Of a stretch of DNA of 64,000 bases, positions 32,400-43,245 are shown one piece after another (within the stretch, counting starts at the first letter, position 1; every line of letters begins with the position of its first letter). The notes beneath the pieces are model-generated. The model was not told the DNA's origin. It ran no database searches and saw nothing but the letters and a program-made list of their open reading frames with translations. The position numbers and the translations under genes are program-made. Source of the DNA: Immersiella caudata (Eukaryota > Ascomycota > Sordariomycetes > Sordariales > Lasiosphaeriaceae); NCBI GenBank assembly GCA_030512335.1, contig JAULSU010000003.1, positions 3,410,001-3,474,000 on the forward strand. Direction: 5' to 3'.

Positions 32400-35300
32400 A
32401 TGGCGCTGCTCAACCCTACCTTCATATTCGGAATAATTGTCCTCCTCTACCTCTCCTCTTTCGTTCTCTTCGCCGTCCTCCGCATTGTCACCGGCATCTC
32501 TATCCAGCGCATCGGCTACTTCTCCCTCCGACGGCTCGCATACACCCCGCGCGATGGCGTCCGCATCGAGATCCGGGGGTTGGGACTCAACGTCCACCGC
32601 CCCACATTCGCCCAGCCAACATGGCTCAGTATAGTGCTGAGCGAACTCGTCGTTACCCTCGACATCCATGAATATGGGGGGGGTGGGGGGAACGGTACCG
32701 CCCCAGGAGATGGCGATTCCGGGGACGAGTCGGACGACACAAAGGAACCAACAGCAAAATCCCCCAAAATTCCGGTCATGCGAGGCGACGGCAGCACGGC
32801 GGACGGCCAAAGCGAGTCGTGGAAACACCTGACCAAAATCAAGGACCGGGTCAAGCGTCTGCATCGGAAGGTGAACTGGCTTCGGATGGTGGACGTCGTT
32901 GCGACCAACTCCACTGTGAGGATTGTGGATGTTGGGAGTGTCCAAATTGGGAGCGTCACTGCGGCCGTCGACACTCGCCGTAAAATGGTCGATCGCGCGC
33001 GGTTCTTCCTCCAGGGCCGGACGGACAAGAACAGGCAAAAGAGGCAGGCCGAGTGGATCGTGACGCTCCGCAGTGTGCTCTTCACGGCCGATGGGCGCGA
33101 GTCCCTGGAAGTCCTGGACAGTGCCAGTCTCAACATCCACGGCTTCCTCTACGAGGCGCTTGACGGTCTCAGGGATGCCTCGGTGGCGCTCAAGCTGGGC
33201 CGTGTACACGTTCCGTACGATGACGTCCGGCACAGCGTCAACCGCTACAAGAGAATCAGGTCGCTTTCAAGCGAGTCGTTTGCCCAAGCTGAGCCCGTCG
33301 AGGTGTTCGTCGACCAGGTGATACGGGAAATTGATATTCCTGGGAGCACGAACCAAGAGCTGATGAAGAGGGTCTCAGAGTCTAAAGAGCTTGCGAGTTC
33401 TGTTCTCAGGGGCATAAAAGAAGTCCAGTTCGCTGTCAGCTTCGTTGGCTTCACCAAGAAGGTCGAGGCGATCAAAACCGGCGGCCCCCCCATCCTCATC
33501 AATGCTTCAATGAAGGAGGTTGGCATCGATATGCACCGCCTGGATCCCAAATCCCCTGCTCACAGAATGTACTTTCCGTCCAAAGATATCGCCCATGAAG
33601 CTTTGGCCGCGGCGCTGTCCATATCCATTGGCATCGATGATGGACATGGCAAGTCGGACAGGCTCATGTACATTCCGATGGCCACTACCACTGTTCGAAC
33701 AACCTTGCCATCCAAGACTGTCGAACTGGCAGACGAGGGCACCGCAGAAGAGCGGAATGCGAACATCCTGTTTGCGAACTCGGTTGTAACTTCGCCATCT
33801 GTTGATCTCGACCCTCGCCACCTACCGCTCCTGTTGGCCATGCTGCAACTGAAACCAAAAGCACCAAAGGCGCAGCAACAACACCGGCATCATCTTATTT
33901 CGCGCCTCCTACCAAAAGCAAACATCAAATTCTCAATGCACGAGCCGGTACTGAGGATTGCACTCCCGCCCGTGCAGAAGGGTTTAGACCCCGATGAGTT
34001 CGACTTGATCATTTCGTCTATTTCCTCGGTCTCACTGGATCTAGAGTCTTTTCATTCCGCTGTTGAAGACCTCCATTACTCACTTGCGTCTACGATGAGA
34101 GTCCAGACTCACAATCTGTATTATCAAACATCAGCTGGCAGCAGGTTTGATCTTCTCGAGACGGAAATGTTTGATCTGAAAGTTCAACTCAATGCAACTC
34201 CCGACGTTCACGTTGTCGCCACCGGAAACCTGCAAACATTCTCTCTCAAGATGGTCCGTGAAGAGATTGGGGACGGCTTACGCCAGATTGTGCGCCAACT
34301 GCGACTCAACGTGGAGCCCGACAAGAGAAGGGTCTCCAAGACACCAAAAGAGACAAACTTCCTGCGTGCTATGCCCGCCTGGCTTCTACACTTTCAACTG
34401 CAATGCTCCGACTTCAGTGTGGAGGTTGCAGGAGTGGACGCAGACATCTCCGAGGATACTAGAGGTGTTGCCGTACAGCTCGACTCATGGTCTACTGAGT
34501 ACCGAGCTCAGCGGCTTGACGGGCTTCATCGACGGCCCACGTCTCGACGCAGAGCCAGTAGTCGAAGTATGATAAACCCAGACGCGGAGCTTCTCAAGGC
34601 CGTGCCAATGTCACCGAGGAAGAAATACCATCACGAGGGTGACGGTCGCCGTGTCGCCTTCCACGCGCGCGGGCTTGAAATCTTCATGGTCGAGGGGGCT
34701 GAGAAATGGGAGGTCGAGCCCTTCATCAACGTTCCCAAGCTTGAGATTGCGCTCTCGACCTTGAGCGACAATCAAGGCCCGGTCTTCCACGTCCATGCCC
34801 ATGTTAGGTCCCTCCTTGTCCATTATTCGCTCTATCGCCATTACGCCGTCTGCGTGGCCGTGTCGGTGTTGCGAAGAGCATTTGTGAGAACAAGCAAAGA
34901 TGCGGCAGAACCAAGCACCCCAAGCACACCGTCCTTCCAAAGGCAGGTGGTCGGTCATCTCTCCCCGCCGTCCAGGCGAGCCGCCCCTGATTACCCCCTG
35001 AACGACAATGAATCTACGAGGACAACTACCGAGCTTGTCACTATCGATGTCAAGGCGATGCTGATTCAAGTCAAGGCTGAGATGCCTTCGGATCCTTCAC
35101 TGATGCTTCAGGTTTACAGCATGGAGGCCGGTCGCCATCGCTGGTCAGCTCCGTTCCTGCACTCCAAGCTGATTCGCCTATATGCCGAAGCGCCGAGAAT
35201 GCACAGAGTCTGGGCCAGGCTGATCAGCATCAACAATGGTCGCCTGGACTATCGAGCATCACGCCGAAAAATCCCCAGTGGCGGGCTTCATGAAGAGCGC

Positions 35301-38300
35301 ATGTTTGACATCTCCTCGGAGACAATTCGGGTCGCAGTTCCTCATGAAATGGTCGTGTACAAGATAACGGACAACTTTGTCAACACATTCAAGTCCGTCC
35401 AACAGCTGCATCACAGGTTCAAGACTGGCACAAACGAGTACATTCTTGAAAAGGGCCCCGAAGAACCCAAGAATGTGCCGAAGGTGTCACTGCGGACTCG
35501 GACCTTGTTGTTTGAGCTGGAAGATGGTGCGTTTGAGTGGAAGCTAGGAGTCATATATCGTGCCGGCAAGGTCGAAATGATGCAGCGTCAAGCCCGCGAA
35601 GAAGCTTTCCGCCTCAAAGTCAAAAAGATTCACGAAGAGGACTCGCGGAAGGAGTCTACCAAGCTGCGAACTAGGTCTGCCGCCCCAAGAAGCCAGCAAC
35701 ACACTGCGGGGACTGCGCACATCAGAAGCCGCAGCAGCGACGGCCAGAAGCGTACGGTTAGTGACGGCCATTTCCGCGGGCGGACACCAAGATACGACCC
35801 CGATGGAGCATCTCATGGTCTAAGCTCGAGTGCCCGTGTTTCTGTTGCAGAGGCGCGGCATAACCTCAATGTGCACAACTCAAAGAGCTGGAAACAGCGA
35901 ATTGACCAGTTCTATGCGGTCGCAAAGAATGACATGAAAGATTCACGCTCTCTATTTTGGGGCCAGGATGAGATACCTGACGACCTGGACGATAGCGAAA
36001 GGATTCTAGAGGTCCCGCACCGACCTGCCCTCATGTCCACGCTCATCAACGACCTCCATTTCGTCATCGACAAGCCCTCTTTCCCAATGAAAGAACTACC
36101 TGACTTCCTGCATAAGGTCGGGAAAGGCATGCCGAGGAATATGAAGTACGCGCTTCTGGTCCCCATGAATGTGCAAGTCAACATGGGAGAGGCGAGGATA
36201 TCATTGAGAGATTATCCCTTGCCTTTCTTGCACGTCCCGCCAACCAGGTCGGGACAGTCATCCCGACTTCCTGCGCTATCAATGAAGACGGACTTTGTGA
36301 TAGCCGAAGAGTTCAGGGGCCAAGAATCCACTCGGAAGATTCAAGTCCAGATCGTGCCTCCACGGAACCTTGATCCGATAATATCGAACGAAGGAAGCTT
36401 TGCTATTGACGTTCGGAGAACGGTGGGGCCCGTAAAGTCTTACTCGGATATGCACATCGACATCCACACCGCAAACCCGACACGGATCACTTGGGGCCCC
36501 TCCTACCAGCCCGCAATCCAGGACATGATGATGGCCATCGAGTCCTTTACCAAGCCACAGCTTGATCCTTCTGACAAGGTCGGCTTCTGGGACAAGATCC
36601 GTCTCAACTTCCACTCCAGGGTTCGGGTAGCATGGCGAGGGGATGGCGACGTCCATCTTGCGCTCAAGGGAACTAGGGACCCCTACCAGGTCACAGGCAA
36701 TGGGGCTGGTTTCTTGATGTGCTGGCGCAATGATGTCAGATGGAGCATTCATACTGATGATGATCCGAAACGCTTCATGACCGTGGACAGTGGGGAATAT
36801 GTCCTTGCGATCCCGGACTACGGCCACTATGTCCGCGAGAACCGACGCCGACAAGGCGAGGATGACAGCATTGCAAGCGACGGCAGCCGAAAGCCTGGTG
36901 CGGCCTTCAAAAAGGTTGTGATGAAGCTCTCGGGCAGGGTCCAGTGGCTTGCAGGACTGGTGTTCGAGAGGGCCATTGAGAACGGCAGCAGGAGTTTTGA
37001 ATTCAAACCGCACTACGAGGTGGTGCTGAAATCCCCGCAATATGCCAAACCGCTAGATGGCGTTCCCTATGATGCTTTTCGCGGCTTTCGCAGTCAGCAC
37101 ATACATCTGTCCGTCGCTGTGCGAGCACCAGTCGACCGGGAGTGGACATCATCCAACGCGGAGCCTTCGAGAAGTTACAACACGGTCCATGTTACTCCTC
37201 GGTTCTTCACACATTTCTTTGCATGGTGGTCGCTCTTTGGTGGCCCACTGTCGCTACCCATCCGCCAAGGCTCGCTCTGGCCCGGACGCGAGAAGAACAG
37301 CAAGAAGTTCGGCCGGCATCTCGCGACCATCAAGTATAATCTCCTTCTGGCGCCACTGTTTCTCAGCCACATTTACAAACATAAGGATGTTGAAGATTAC
37401 TCTGAGAACGCCGTGTCGGCTACGGGCATCAAGGTCCGGTTTGACAGCTGGATGCTTGACTTGCACCAGCGGCGAGAGGAGTTCAACACCCGGGACAGCG
37501 GGCGTAAAACACAGACGAGAACGAGCGGCATGAAGATCCACGCCGGTCAGCTCGACTTGGTGTCCGCCGACATCCGCGCTGTCTCCGCTAGCATCCGGGG
37601 CACGACCGCGGAGGCTCTTGCTAAGCAGTCGCTGTCTACCTTTGTGACCGAGCAGGATGAAGATGGGACTGATCTATCCCGCTTCACCATCCCCGACAAT
37701 GACTTGACGTGGATCGACATGGACGACTTTGTTGAGCTCGATTGGATTCTACCGACAGAACCAAACCCCGACACTAAGATCCTGCCGCTCGTGTTTGCTC
37801 CTAGGATCACGTACTTCCGCCAGACGGATATTGGCGGTGTCATTGACGGAGATCCTGACAGGAGCAGCCCCTTTGGGCAAGAGCCCACGCACTTGTGCAT
37901 CATGAGCCATGATGACGATCCTAGGAGGGTTCAGAGCCAGCTCATTCGGCGCCGGTTGGAGCAGCTTGATCAACAAATTGAGACGCACAACCGAAATCTT
38001 GGAGAGATCGAGCTTCGTCTCATCCGCAATGACCACAACGATGCGGATCTTCGGTCTGAGTTTGACGTCCTGAATCGGCATACGCTTGTTCTTGCCGGCA
38101 AGAGGACCTTCCTGGAGGGCATGCTGAGAGAGATGGCCCAGGAGGGTGGCTCAGACAGCGAGGACGAAGGCTCACCGGTGTTAACAGGCTCTGATTCGAG
38201 CACCAAGTCTGCTACCAACGGCGATGACACCCTTTCGACCCCCGAGAGGGCCGAGTTTGCAAGCGACTTCAAGAACCGGTTCGTTGTCCACAATATGCAA

Positions 38301-41300
38301 CTGAAGTGGAACAATACGCTGCGCAATATCATTCTCCGATACATCCACCAAGTCAGCCAGCGTCGTGGTTTCATCTACTACCTTTCACGACCAGCCATCA
38401 AGTTTATCCTAGACATCGTGGAGGAGCAGAACAAGTCGAAGATGGCGAAGGGCAGTAACGCCGCCCCGCCAACCGGCGCAGCCAGCACTCCTGACACGAA
38501 CGGGACGGAAAACAATACGGCCAAAGATCTTGAAGATAGGATCCGAAAGATTCTGCAAGATGGACGGAAGTTCTCCAGCTCCGGTACTTTGGGAGAGCAA
38601 AACGGGCAAACAAACCAAGCCATGGCAGATCTCTGCAGCGGTATCGCCGATGAGTTCACGCCTCAAAACACCTACCATGTCCGTCTCATTGCACCTCAAA
38701 TCCAGCTGCAAAGCGACAAAAACAAGAAGCACGTCGTTCTGATCACGGCAAAGGGCATGGAGCTCAAGGTAGTCGAAGTGCTTGACAAGAGCCGCATATC
38801 AGATAATGTCAGCGGTCTCGTCCAGCGTCGCTTCCTCGTCAACATGGACAGCACGCAGTTCTTCGTGACGCATCAAAAGTGGTTCTCGACGCAGCTTGTT
38901 TCCATGTATTCTGGCAACAGCTACGGCACGCCTGCCGGCTCATCGTGGCCCCCTTGGGTACCCATGGAGGTCATGTTCGACTTCGAAGCCGATCCATTCG
39001 GTTTCAAACGCGTCGTAAAGAAGACATCCGCCATGCTCCGCTACGACAAGTACAACACGCTGCGTTTGAAGTACAATGATGAAGTCAACACCAGCGAGGG
39101 CACCGCCATGCCCCTGCATGATAGCACCGAGAGCAGGATGGACAATCTCTGGGTCGAATTTCCCCAAGCGCACGCGCTATGCAACTCATCCCAGTACTAT
39201 GCTATCTACGTCATTGTGGTAGACCTCCTCATGTACAACGAACCACTGGAGAAGACGCGCAGCGAAAGGCTCGAGAAGATCATGCTCGCCTCGGACTTCA
39301 GCGATCTCCGCGGCGCCCCGGAGATGGTTGTACGCCTGCAGGAGCGCGTGCGGCAGCTTGAAGACATCAAGACACATTTCCAGACACATTCTCGCCTTCT
39401 TGACAAGAAAGGCTGGAAAGATCGGTTGGTTTTGGAGCGAGACTTGGCTGCTGTAGAGGACGAGCTGTTTTTCACCATGAAGGCCATCACGTCATCTCAG
39501 AGGAAGTTCGACAATACCACCAGCAGCGCTCTCTTGAAGTGGAGCATCGCGGCTAAGGAAATTGTCTGGCATCTCATTCGTGACACCAACGAGCCGCTGG
39601 TCGAACTGCAGCTCAAGGACGTGGAATACGATCGCACAGATAATTCGGACGGGTCGCACATCAATCTCATCCAGGTTGGCCGGATTCTAGGCCTCAACTT
39701 ACTCCCGGATGCGATCTACCCTGCCATGGTCTCTCCATATGTCGAAAGCGACCGCGGAAATTTCGACACCACACCGCCAATGATCAGGGTGTACTGGAAC
39801 ATGCTCGAGGCCATTGCTGGAATTCCCGTCATGGACCACTTCGAAGTGAATCTATTCCCCATGAAGATCCAGCTGGAGCGGGAAGTCGGGAAAAAGCTGT
39901 TCGAATACATCTTCCCTGGGCTGGAAGCGGGCAAGGCGAGAAACGACTCGCCTTTTATGATCAAACAATCGCTCGGGGACGGTGATGAGATCGAGGATGA
40001 TGACTCCATGAGCGGATCTATTCGTCTTGGGACGGCCGATACGGATAAGGGCACGGTCTCGTTCTCGACCCGCCCGGGATCCCTCGAACTTCGACTTCGG
40101 CCAACTCTGACCTCCGAGCCCGACCCTCCTACCAAGCAGAAGGCAGTTAGTGTTCACTCGGGCGAGGGCAACTCCTTCCGTCTGTTCCGCTCCGGAGCCA
40201 CAGGTCTGATCCCAGGCAAAAAGAAGTCGTACGAATCTCTCCGTGGAGGCACACCACGCCCTGGCATCCCCAGAACGTCTACAGGGTTCTCGTCCAAGAA
40301 CGGGGTTTCGGGTGACAGCGAGGCAAGACGCGGTTCGCGGTTTGCGCTGCGGCATAGGTCGGCAACCGAGGAAGAAAAGAACAAGCAGCCGGATGACTTG
40401 ACGAAGATGATCGATCGAGCTTCAAGCTACATGACGTTCGCCTACATCAAAATGCCGTCGGTTGTGCTCTGTCTCAGTTACAAGGGCAAGGGGGACCGCA
40501 ATTTTGAGGACGTTCATGACTTCGTCTTCCGTCTTCCGACGATCGAGTATCGGAACAAGACGTGGTCTAACCTCGACCTTGCGCTGGCGCTCAAAAGCCG
40601 GGTCATCAAGGCCCTCATCAGCCACACCGGCGCCATCATCGGCAACAAATTCTCCAAGCACCGACCCAGCACAGCCCAGCAGTCTAAGCTCCGCGAGCTG
40701 GCTACCAGTTCCGTGCTGCTAGCGACACCTCATCTTTCGGCTGACTCCCGAGACAACAGCGGTGATGACTCGTCCTCGTTGTACGGCACGTCCCCGGTGG
40801 ACTTTTCGCGATCCCCTCCACAATCAGTCCGGCGCTCACACACATCAATTCCCGGACCGTCGACAAGCCGTAGCTCTAGTATCGCATCGTCTAGGTCACA
40901 TCGTTCGAGCCACGTTACGGTCAACACCCAGGCGACAGGCGCGATACCAGCTTTTCTGACAATGACTCCGCCGACACCCCAGGAGAGAACCCCCACAGGT
41001 TCGGCAGAAGGCACCCACCACAGAAGCACGTTCAGCGGGCTTTTGAGGCCCACTTCAAGCGGGGGTTCAAGGCTCTTTGGGAGCAGCAGCGCAGGGGGAG
41101 GGGGGAGCCTTTCGAGACCCGGCACCAGCGCTGGTGAAGATGAGTTTGGGCCACCCGAAAGGCGTCGGTCGGCTGGGCTGGGTGGCGGCGGTGGCTTCTT
41201 CAAGGACAAGATAAGCGCGCTTACGCATAGGCTGAAAGACAGAGAGAACACGATCGTGGTGTCTTCGCCTGCTGCCGGGGGGGATAGGAGGCAGAGCGAG

Positions 41301-41378
41301 GACGGGGGTGCAGAAGAGGATGGAGGAGCTGGCGGTCTGGTGAGAAGATTGAGCCGGGGGCCTCGTATGAGGGGATGA
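32400..41378 (+). CDS. FMP27: FMP27/BLTP2-type bridge-like lipid transfer protein
   Basis: One uninterrupted exon encodes 2,992 residues. An N-terminal membrane anchor (about residues 7-30) is followed by the R-I-G-Y-F-S-L-R-R and I-R-G-L-G-L segments typical of the start of the Fmp27/Hobbit/KIAA0100 (BLTP2) groove. The diagnostic G-F-W-D-K motif is at about residue 1394, followed by R-L-N-F-H-S-R and the conserved W-R-N-D-V-R-W. The W-P-P-W motif lies at about residue 2182. A coiled-coil region precedes the C-terminal Apt1-type part, and the last ~250 residues are Ser/Gly/Pro-rich and disordered. Proteins of this group form long hydrophobic channels at ER-plasma membrane contacts and move phospholipids in bulk. 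The lack of any intron over 9 kb contrasts with its intron-rich neighbours. Confidence 0.95.
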   Translation: MALLNPTFIFGIIVLLYLSSFVLFAVLRIVTGISIQRIGYFSLRRLAYTPRDGVRIEIRGLGLNVHRPTFAQPTWLSIVLSELVVTLDIHEYGGGGGNGTAPGDGDSGDESDDTKEPTAKSPKIPVMRGDGSTADGQSESWKHLTKIKDRVKRLHRKVNWLRMVDVVATNSTVRIVDVGSVQIGSVTAAVDTRRKMVDRARFFLQGRTDKNRQKRQAEWIVTLRSVLFTADGRESLEVLDSASLNIHGFLYEALDGLRDASVALKLGRVHVPYDDVRHSVNRYKRIRSLSSESFAQAEPVEVFVDQVIREIDIPGSTNQELMKRVSESKELASSVLRGIKEVQFAVSFVGFTKKVEAIKTGGPPILINASMKEVGIDMHRLDPKSPAHRMYFPSKDIAHEALAAALSISIGIDDGHGKSDRLMYIPMATTTVRTTLPSKTVELADEGTAEERNANILFANSVVTSPSVDLDPRHLPLLLAMLQLKPKAPKAQQQHRHHLISRLLPKANIKFSMHEPVLRIALPPVQKGLDPDEFDLIISSISSVSLDLESFHSAVEDLHYSLASTMRVQTHNLYYQTSAGSRFDLLETEMFDLKVQLNATPDVHVVATGNLQTFSLKMVREEIGDGLRQIVRQLRLNVEPDKRRVSKTPKETNFLRAMPAWLLHFQLQCSDFSVEVAGVDADISEDTRGVAVQLDSWSTEYRAQRLDGLHRRPTSRRRASSRSMINPDAELLKAVPMSPRKKYHHEGDGRRVAFHARGLEIFMVEGAEKWEVEPFINVPKLEIALSTLSDNQGPVFHVHAHVRSLLVHYSLYRHYAVCVAVSVLRRAFVRTSKDAAEPSTPSTPSFQRQVVGHLSPPSRRAAPDYPLNDNESTRTTTELVTIDVKAMLIQVKAEMPSDPSLMLQVYSMEAGRHRWSAPFLHSKLIRLYAEAPRMHRVWARLISINNGRLDYRASRRKIPSGGLHEERMFDISSETIRVAVPHEMVVYKITDNFVNTFKSVQQLHHRFKTGTNEYILEKGPEEPKNVPKVSLRTRTLLFELEDGAFEWKLGVIYRAGKVEMMQRQAREEAFRLKVKKIHEEDSRKESTKLRTRSAAPRSQQHTAGTAHIRSRSSDGQKRTVSDGHFRGRTPRYDPDGASHGLSSSARVSVAEARHNLNVHNSKSWKQRIDQFYAVAKNDMKDSRSLFWGQDEIPDDLDDSERILEVPHRPALMSTLINDLHFVIDKPSFPMKELPDFLHKVGKGMPRNMKYALLVPMNVQVNMGEARISLRDYPLPFLHVPPTRSGQSSRLPALSMKTDFVIAEEFRGQESTRKIQVQIVPPRNLDPIISNEGSFAIDVRRTVGPVKSYSDMHIDIHTANPTRITWGPSYQPAIQDMMMAIESFTKPQLDPSDKVGFWDKIRLNFHSRVRVAWRGDGDVHLALKGTRDPYQVTGNGAGFLMCWRNDVRWSIHTDDDPKRFMTVDSGEYVLAIPDYGHYVRENRRRQGEDDSIASDGSRKPGAAFKKVVMKLSGRVQWLAGLVFERAIENGSRSFEFKPHYEVVLKSPQYAKPLDGVPYDAFRGFRSQHIHLSVAVRAPVDREWTSSNAEPSRSYNTVHVTPRFFTHFFAWWSLFGGPLSLPIRQGSLWPGREKNSKKFGRHLATIKYNLLLAPLFLSHIYKHKDVEDYSENAVSATGIKVRFDSWMLDLHQRREEFNTRDSGRKTQTRTSGMKIHAGQLDLVSADIRAVSASIRGTTAEALAKQSLSTFVTEQDEDGTDLSRFTIPDNDLTWIDMDDFVELDWILPTEPNPDTKILPLVFAPRITYFRQTDIGGVIDGDPDRSSPFGQEPTHLCIMSHDDDPRRVQSQLIRRRLEQLDQQIETHNRNLGEIELRLIRNDHNDADLRSEFDVLNRHTLVLAGKRTFLEGMLREMAQEGGSDSEDEGSPVLTGSDSSTKSATNGDDTLSTPERAEFASDFKNRFVVHNMQLKWNNTLRNIILRYIHQVSQRRGFIYYLSRPAIKFILDIVEEQNKSKMAKGSNAAPPTGAASTPDTNGTENNTAKDLEDRIRKILQDGRKFSSSGTLGEQNGQTNQAMADLCSGIADEFTPQNTYHVRLIAPQIQLQSDKNKKHVVLITAKGMELKVVEVLDKSRISDNVSGLVQRRFLVNMDSTQFFVTHQKWFSTQLVSMYSGNSYGTPAGSSWPPWVPMEVMFDFEADPFGFKRVVKKTSAMLRYDKYNTLRLKYNDEVNTSEGTAMPLHDSTESRMDNLWVEFPQAHALCNSSQYYAIYVIVVDLLMYNEPLEKTRSERLEKIMLASDFSDLRGAPEMVVRLQERVRQLEDIKTHFQTHSRLLDKKGWKDRLVLERDLAAVEDELFFTMKAITSSQRKFDNTTSSALLKWSIAAKEIVWHLIRDTNEPLVELQLKDVEYDRTDNSDGSHINLIQVGRILGLNLLPDAIYPAMVSPYVESDRGNFDTTPPMIRVYWNMLEAIAGIPVMDHFEVNLFPMKIQLEREVGKKLFEYIFPGLEAGKARNDSPFMIKQSLGDGDEIEDDDSMSGSIRLGTADTDKGTVSFSTRPGSLELRLRPTLTSEPDPPTKQKAVSVHSGEGNSFRLFRSGATGLIPGKKKSYESLRGGTPRPGIPRTSTGFSSKNGVSGDSEARRGSRFALRHRSATEEEKNKQPDDLTKMIDRASSYMTFAYIKMPSVVLCLSYKGKGDRNFEDVHDFVFRLPTIEYRNKTWSNLDLALALKSRVIKALISHTGAIIGNKFSKHRPSTAQQSKLRELATSSVLLATPHLSADSRDNSGDDSSSLYGTSPVDFSRSPPQSVRRSHTSIPGPSTSRSSSIASSRSHRSSHVTVNTQATGAIPAFLTMTPPTPQERTPTGSAEGTHHRSTFSGLLRPTSSGGSRLFGSSSAGGGGSLSRPGTSAGEDEFGPPERRRSAGLGGGGGFFKDKISALTHRLKDRENTIVVSSPAAGGDRRQSEDGGAEEDGGAGGLVRRLSRGPRMRG

Positions 41379-41859
41379 AAGTGATACGACGGTGATGGAA
41401 CGACGGTGCACATACATACTGCTACACTATACCTATTTCATTACTTGTTGTTTTTTCTTGCAAATTATGTTTTCCACATTTGTTCGTTCGTTTAGGGGAA
41501 AGGGCAGCGACAGCAATGAGGGCGGCAATGGTGACTCTACTGCATTGTTGAGCGAGGAGAGCTGGTCATGTCTAGAGCGGCATATATATACCAACTAATT
41601 TATCGCAACCAGGACGTTTGACGTTGTGCCTAACAGTGTGAATGTTTGAGTGTGGATGTTCGAAAGCGGCAACCCCAAAGAGCACCTTGACGTCAGGGTT
41701 CTTATCTTATCGCAGCTCAGCACCCCTACCGCTGCCCCTCCATCGTTGTTGCTTCAAACGACAAGGCAGCCGACATTCGCACCGAGTACACCCCAGCAGC
41801 GTCGAGATTTCTTCTCAATTCTCGTCAAACTCCAGAAGTCTGCGACGCCGACGCTCAAT
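41379..41859. other. Intergenic: FMP27 3' end and CSN5 promoter/leader
   Basis: No separate gene is supported. A frame open from 41642 into CSN5 lacks similarity before the CSN5 start and is better read as leader. Confidence 0.5.
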
Positions 41860-42934
41860 ATGGGCAAGTATCTTCCAAGCACCAAATTGCAGTCAGCTAA
41901 CCTTGCTTCCAGAGCTACCAGCGACCGACCGCCTCGCGGACCCGCAGCGCGATGCGCTCTACAACTACGATGCCGATGCCCAAAAGGCCGTCAACTCGCA
42001 AAAGCCATGGATGAAGGACCCTCACTACTTCAAATCCGTGCGCGTCTCCTCCGTTGCACTCATCAAAATGGTCATGCACGCGCGATCAGGCGGCTCCTTA
42101 GAAGTCATGGGCCTGATGCAAGGTTACGTCGATGGCACCACCATCGTCGTGACAGACGCCTTCCGTCTTCCCGTCGAGGGCACCGAAACCCGCGTCAACG
42201 CACAGGACGATGCAAATGAGTATCTAGTCGAGTACCTCCGCCTTTGCCGCGAGGAGACTTCCCGCCTGGAGAACGTCGTCGGATGGTATCACTCACACCC
42301 GGGTTACGGCTGCTGGCTCAGCGGCATCGACGTCGGCACGCAACAAATGCAACAGGCATTCAACGACCCTTTTGTCGCCGTGGTCATCGACCCGGATCAG
42401 ACCATCAGCGCCAACAAGGTTGAGATCGGCGCCTTCCGCACACATCCTGATGGCTTCAAACCCACCGAAACTTCCTCGGCACAACCCAACGGTTCCTCAA
42501 CCCAAACCGTGCCAATCGCCAAGGCAGAGGACTTTGGCGCCCACAGCGCAAAGTACTACTCCCTGGAAGTTGAACACTTTCGCAGCACGCTGGACAGTCG
42601 CCTCCTCGAGCTCCTTTGGAACAAATACTGGGTGCAGACCCTAGCACAGAATCCACTCCTCACGAACCGCGACTACGGTAGCGCGCAGATGCTCGACCTA
42701 GGGCATCGCGTGCAAGAGACGTCGACGGCGGTCGCTCGTGCGGGAAGGAGCGGGATTGGGCAAGCTGGCGGCTATGGAGCGAATCCCGCGCATCACCCTA
42801 CGAGGGCGGCAGATTTGCAAATGGAGAAAATCGTGAGGGAGTTTAATCAGGTGGCGGCGAAGGAGCGGGCGGGGTTGATGGCGACGGAGGTGAAGGTGAA
42901 GATGTTCGGCGGAGAGGAGAAGAGCAGGAGTTAG
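41860..42934 (+). CDS. CSN5: COP9 signalosome subunit 5 (JAMM deneddylase)
   Basis: Exons 41860-41863 (ATGG) and 41913-42934; 341 residues, the usual CSN5 length. The intron is GC-AG: donor GCAAGT, branch GCTAAC, acceptor TTCCAG. Splicing yields M-E-L-P-A-T-D-R-L-A-D-P, which leads into the conserved D-A-L-Y-N-Y-D-A-D-A-Q and K-P-W-M-K-D-P-H-Y-F-K. The MPN+ domain contains E-V-M-G-L-M-Q-G and the JAMM zinc site H128-S-H130-P-G-Y-G-C-W-L-S-G-I-D141, complete and presumably active. CSN5 removes Nedd8 from cullins within the COP9 signalosome, which in filamentous fungi controls development, light response and secondary metabolism. Confidence 0.95.
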
Positions 42935-43245
42935 CCACCGCAGCAGAGTGTTTTGCATTAGGAAATGATGAGCTGGCTTTTGCTTTTCGGGAAAGCGGGA
43001 CTATGTCTGTTTTTCTTGTCAAACTGGTTGGGGTTGGTGTTGATACTATATTTGCTTAGACACAGGGAAAAGGGGCATATCCCTGCCGGGGAGCGGGAGC
43101 CAGGACATCGAATACAAACACCTCTGGTTCAGGGAGCTAAAATACAACAAAAGTCCAGACCCACATATCGAACCCTACATTATTCATACATGTTCTACCT
43201 ACATGTTCCTACACTCTCCCATATCATACATTTTCAGCACCTTCA
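42935..43245. other. Convergent 3' region between CSN5 and MSE1
   Basis: A short 3' UTR stretch with no gene. Confidence 0.5.

Noticed and set aside
32160..33233. 357-codon ORF antisense to the FMP27 5' end
   Set aside because: It overlaps conserved FMP27 coding sequence and shows no similarity of its own.
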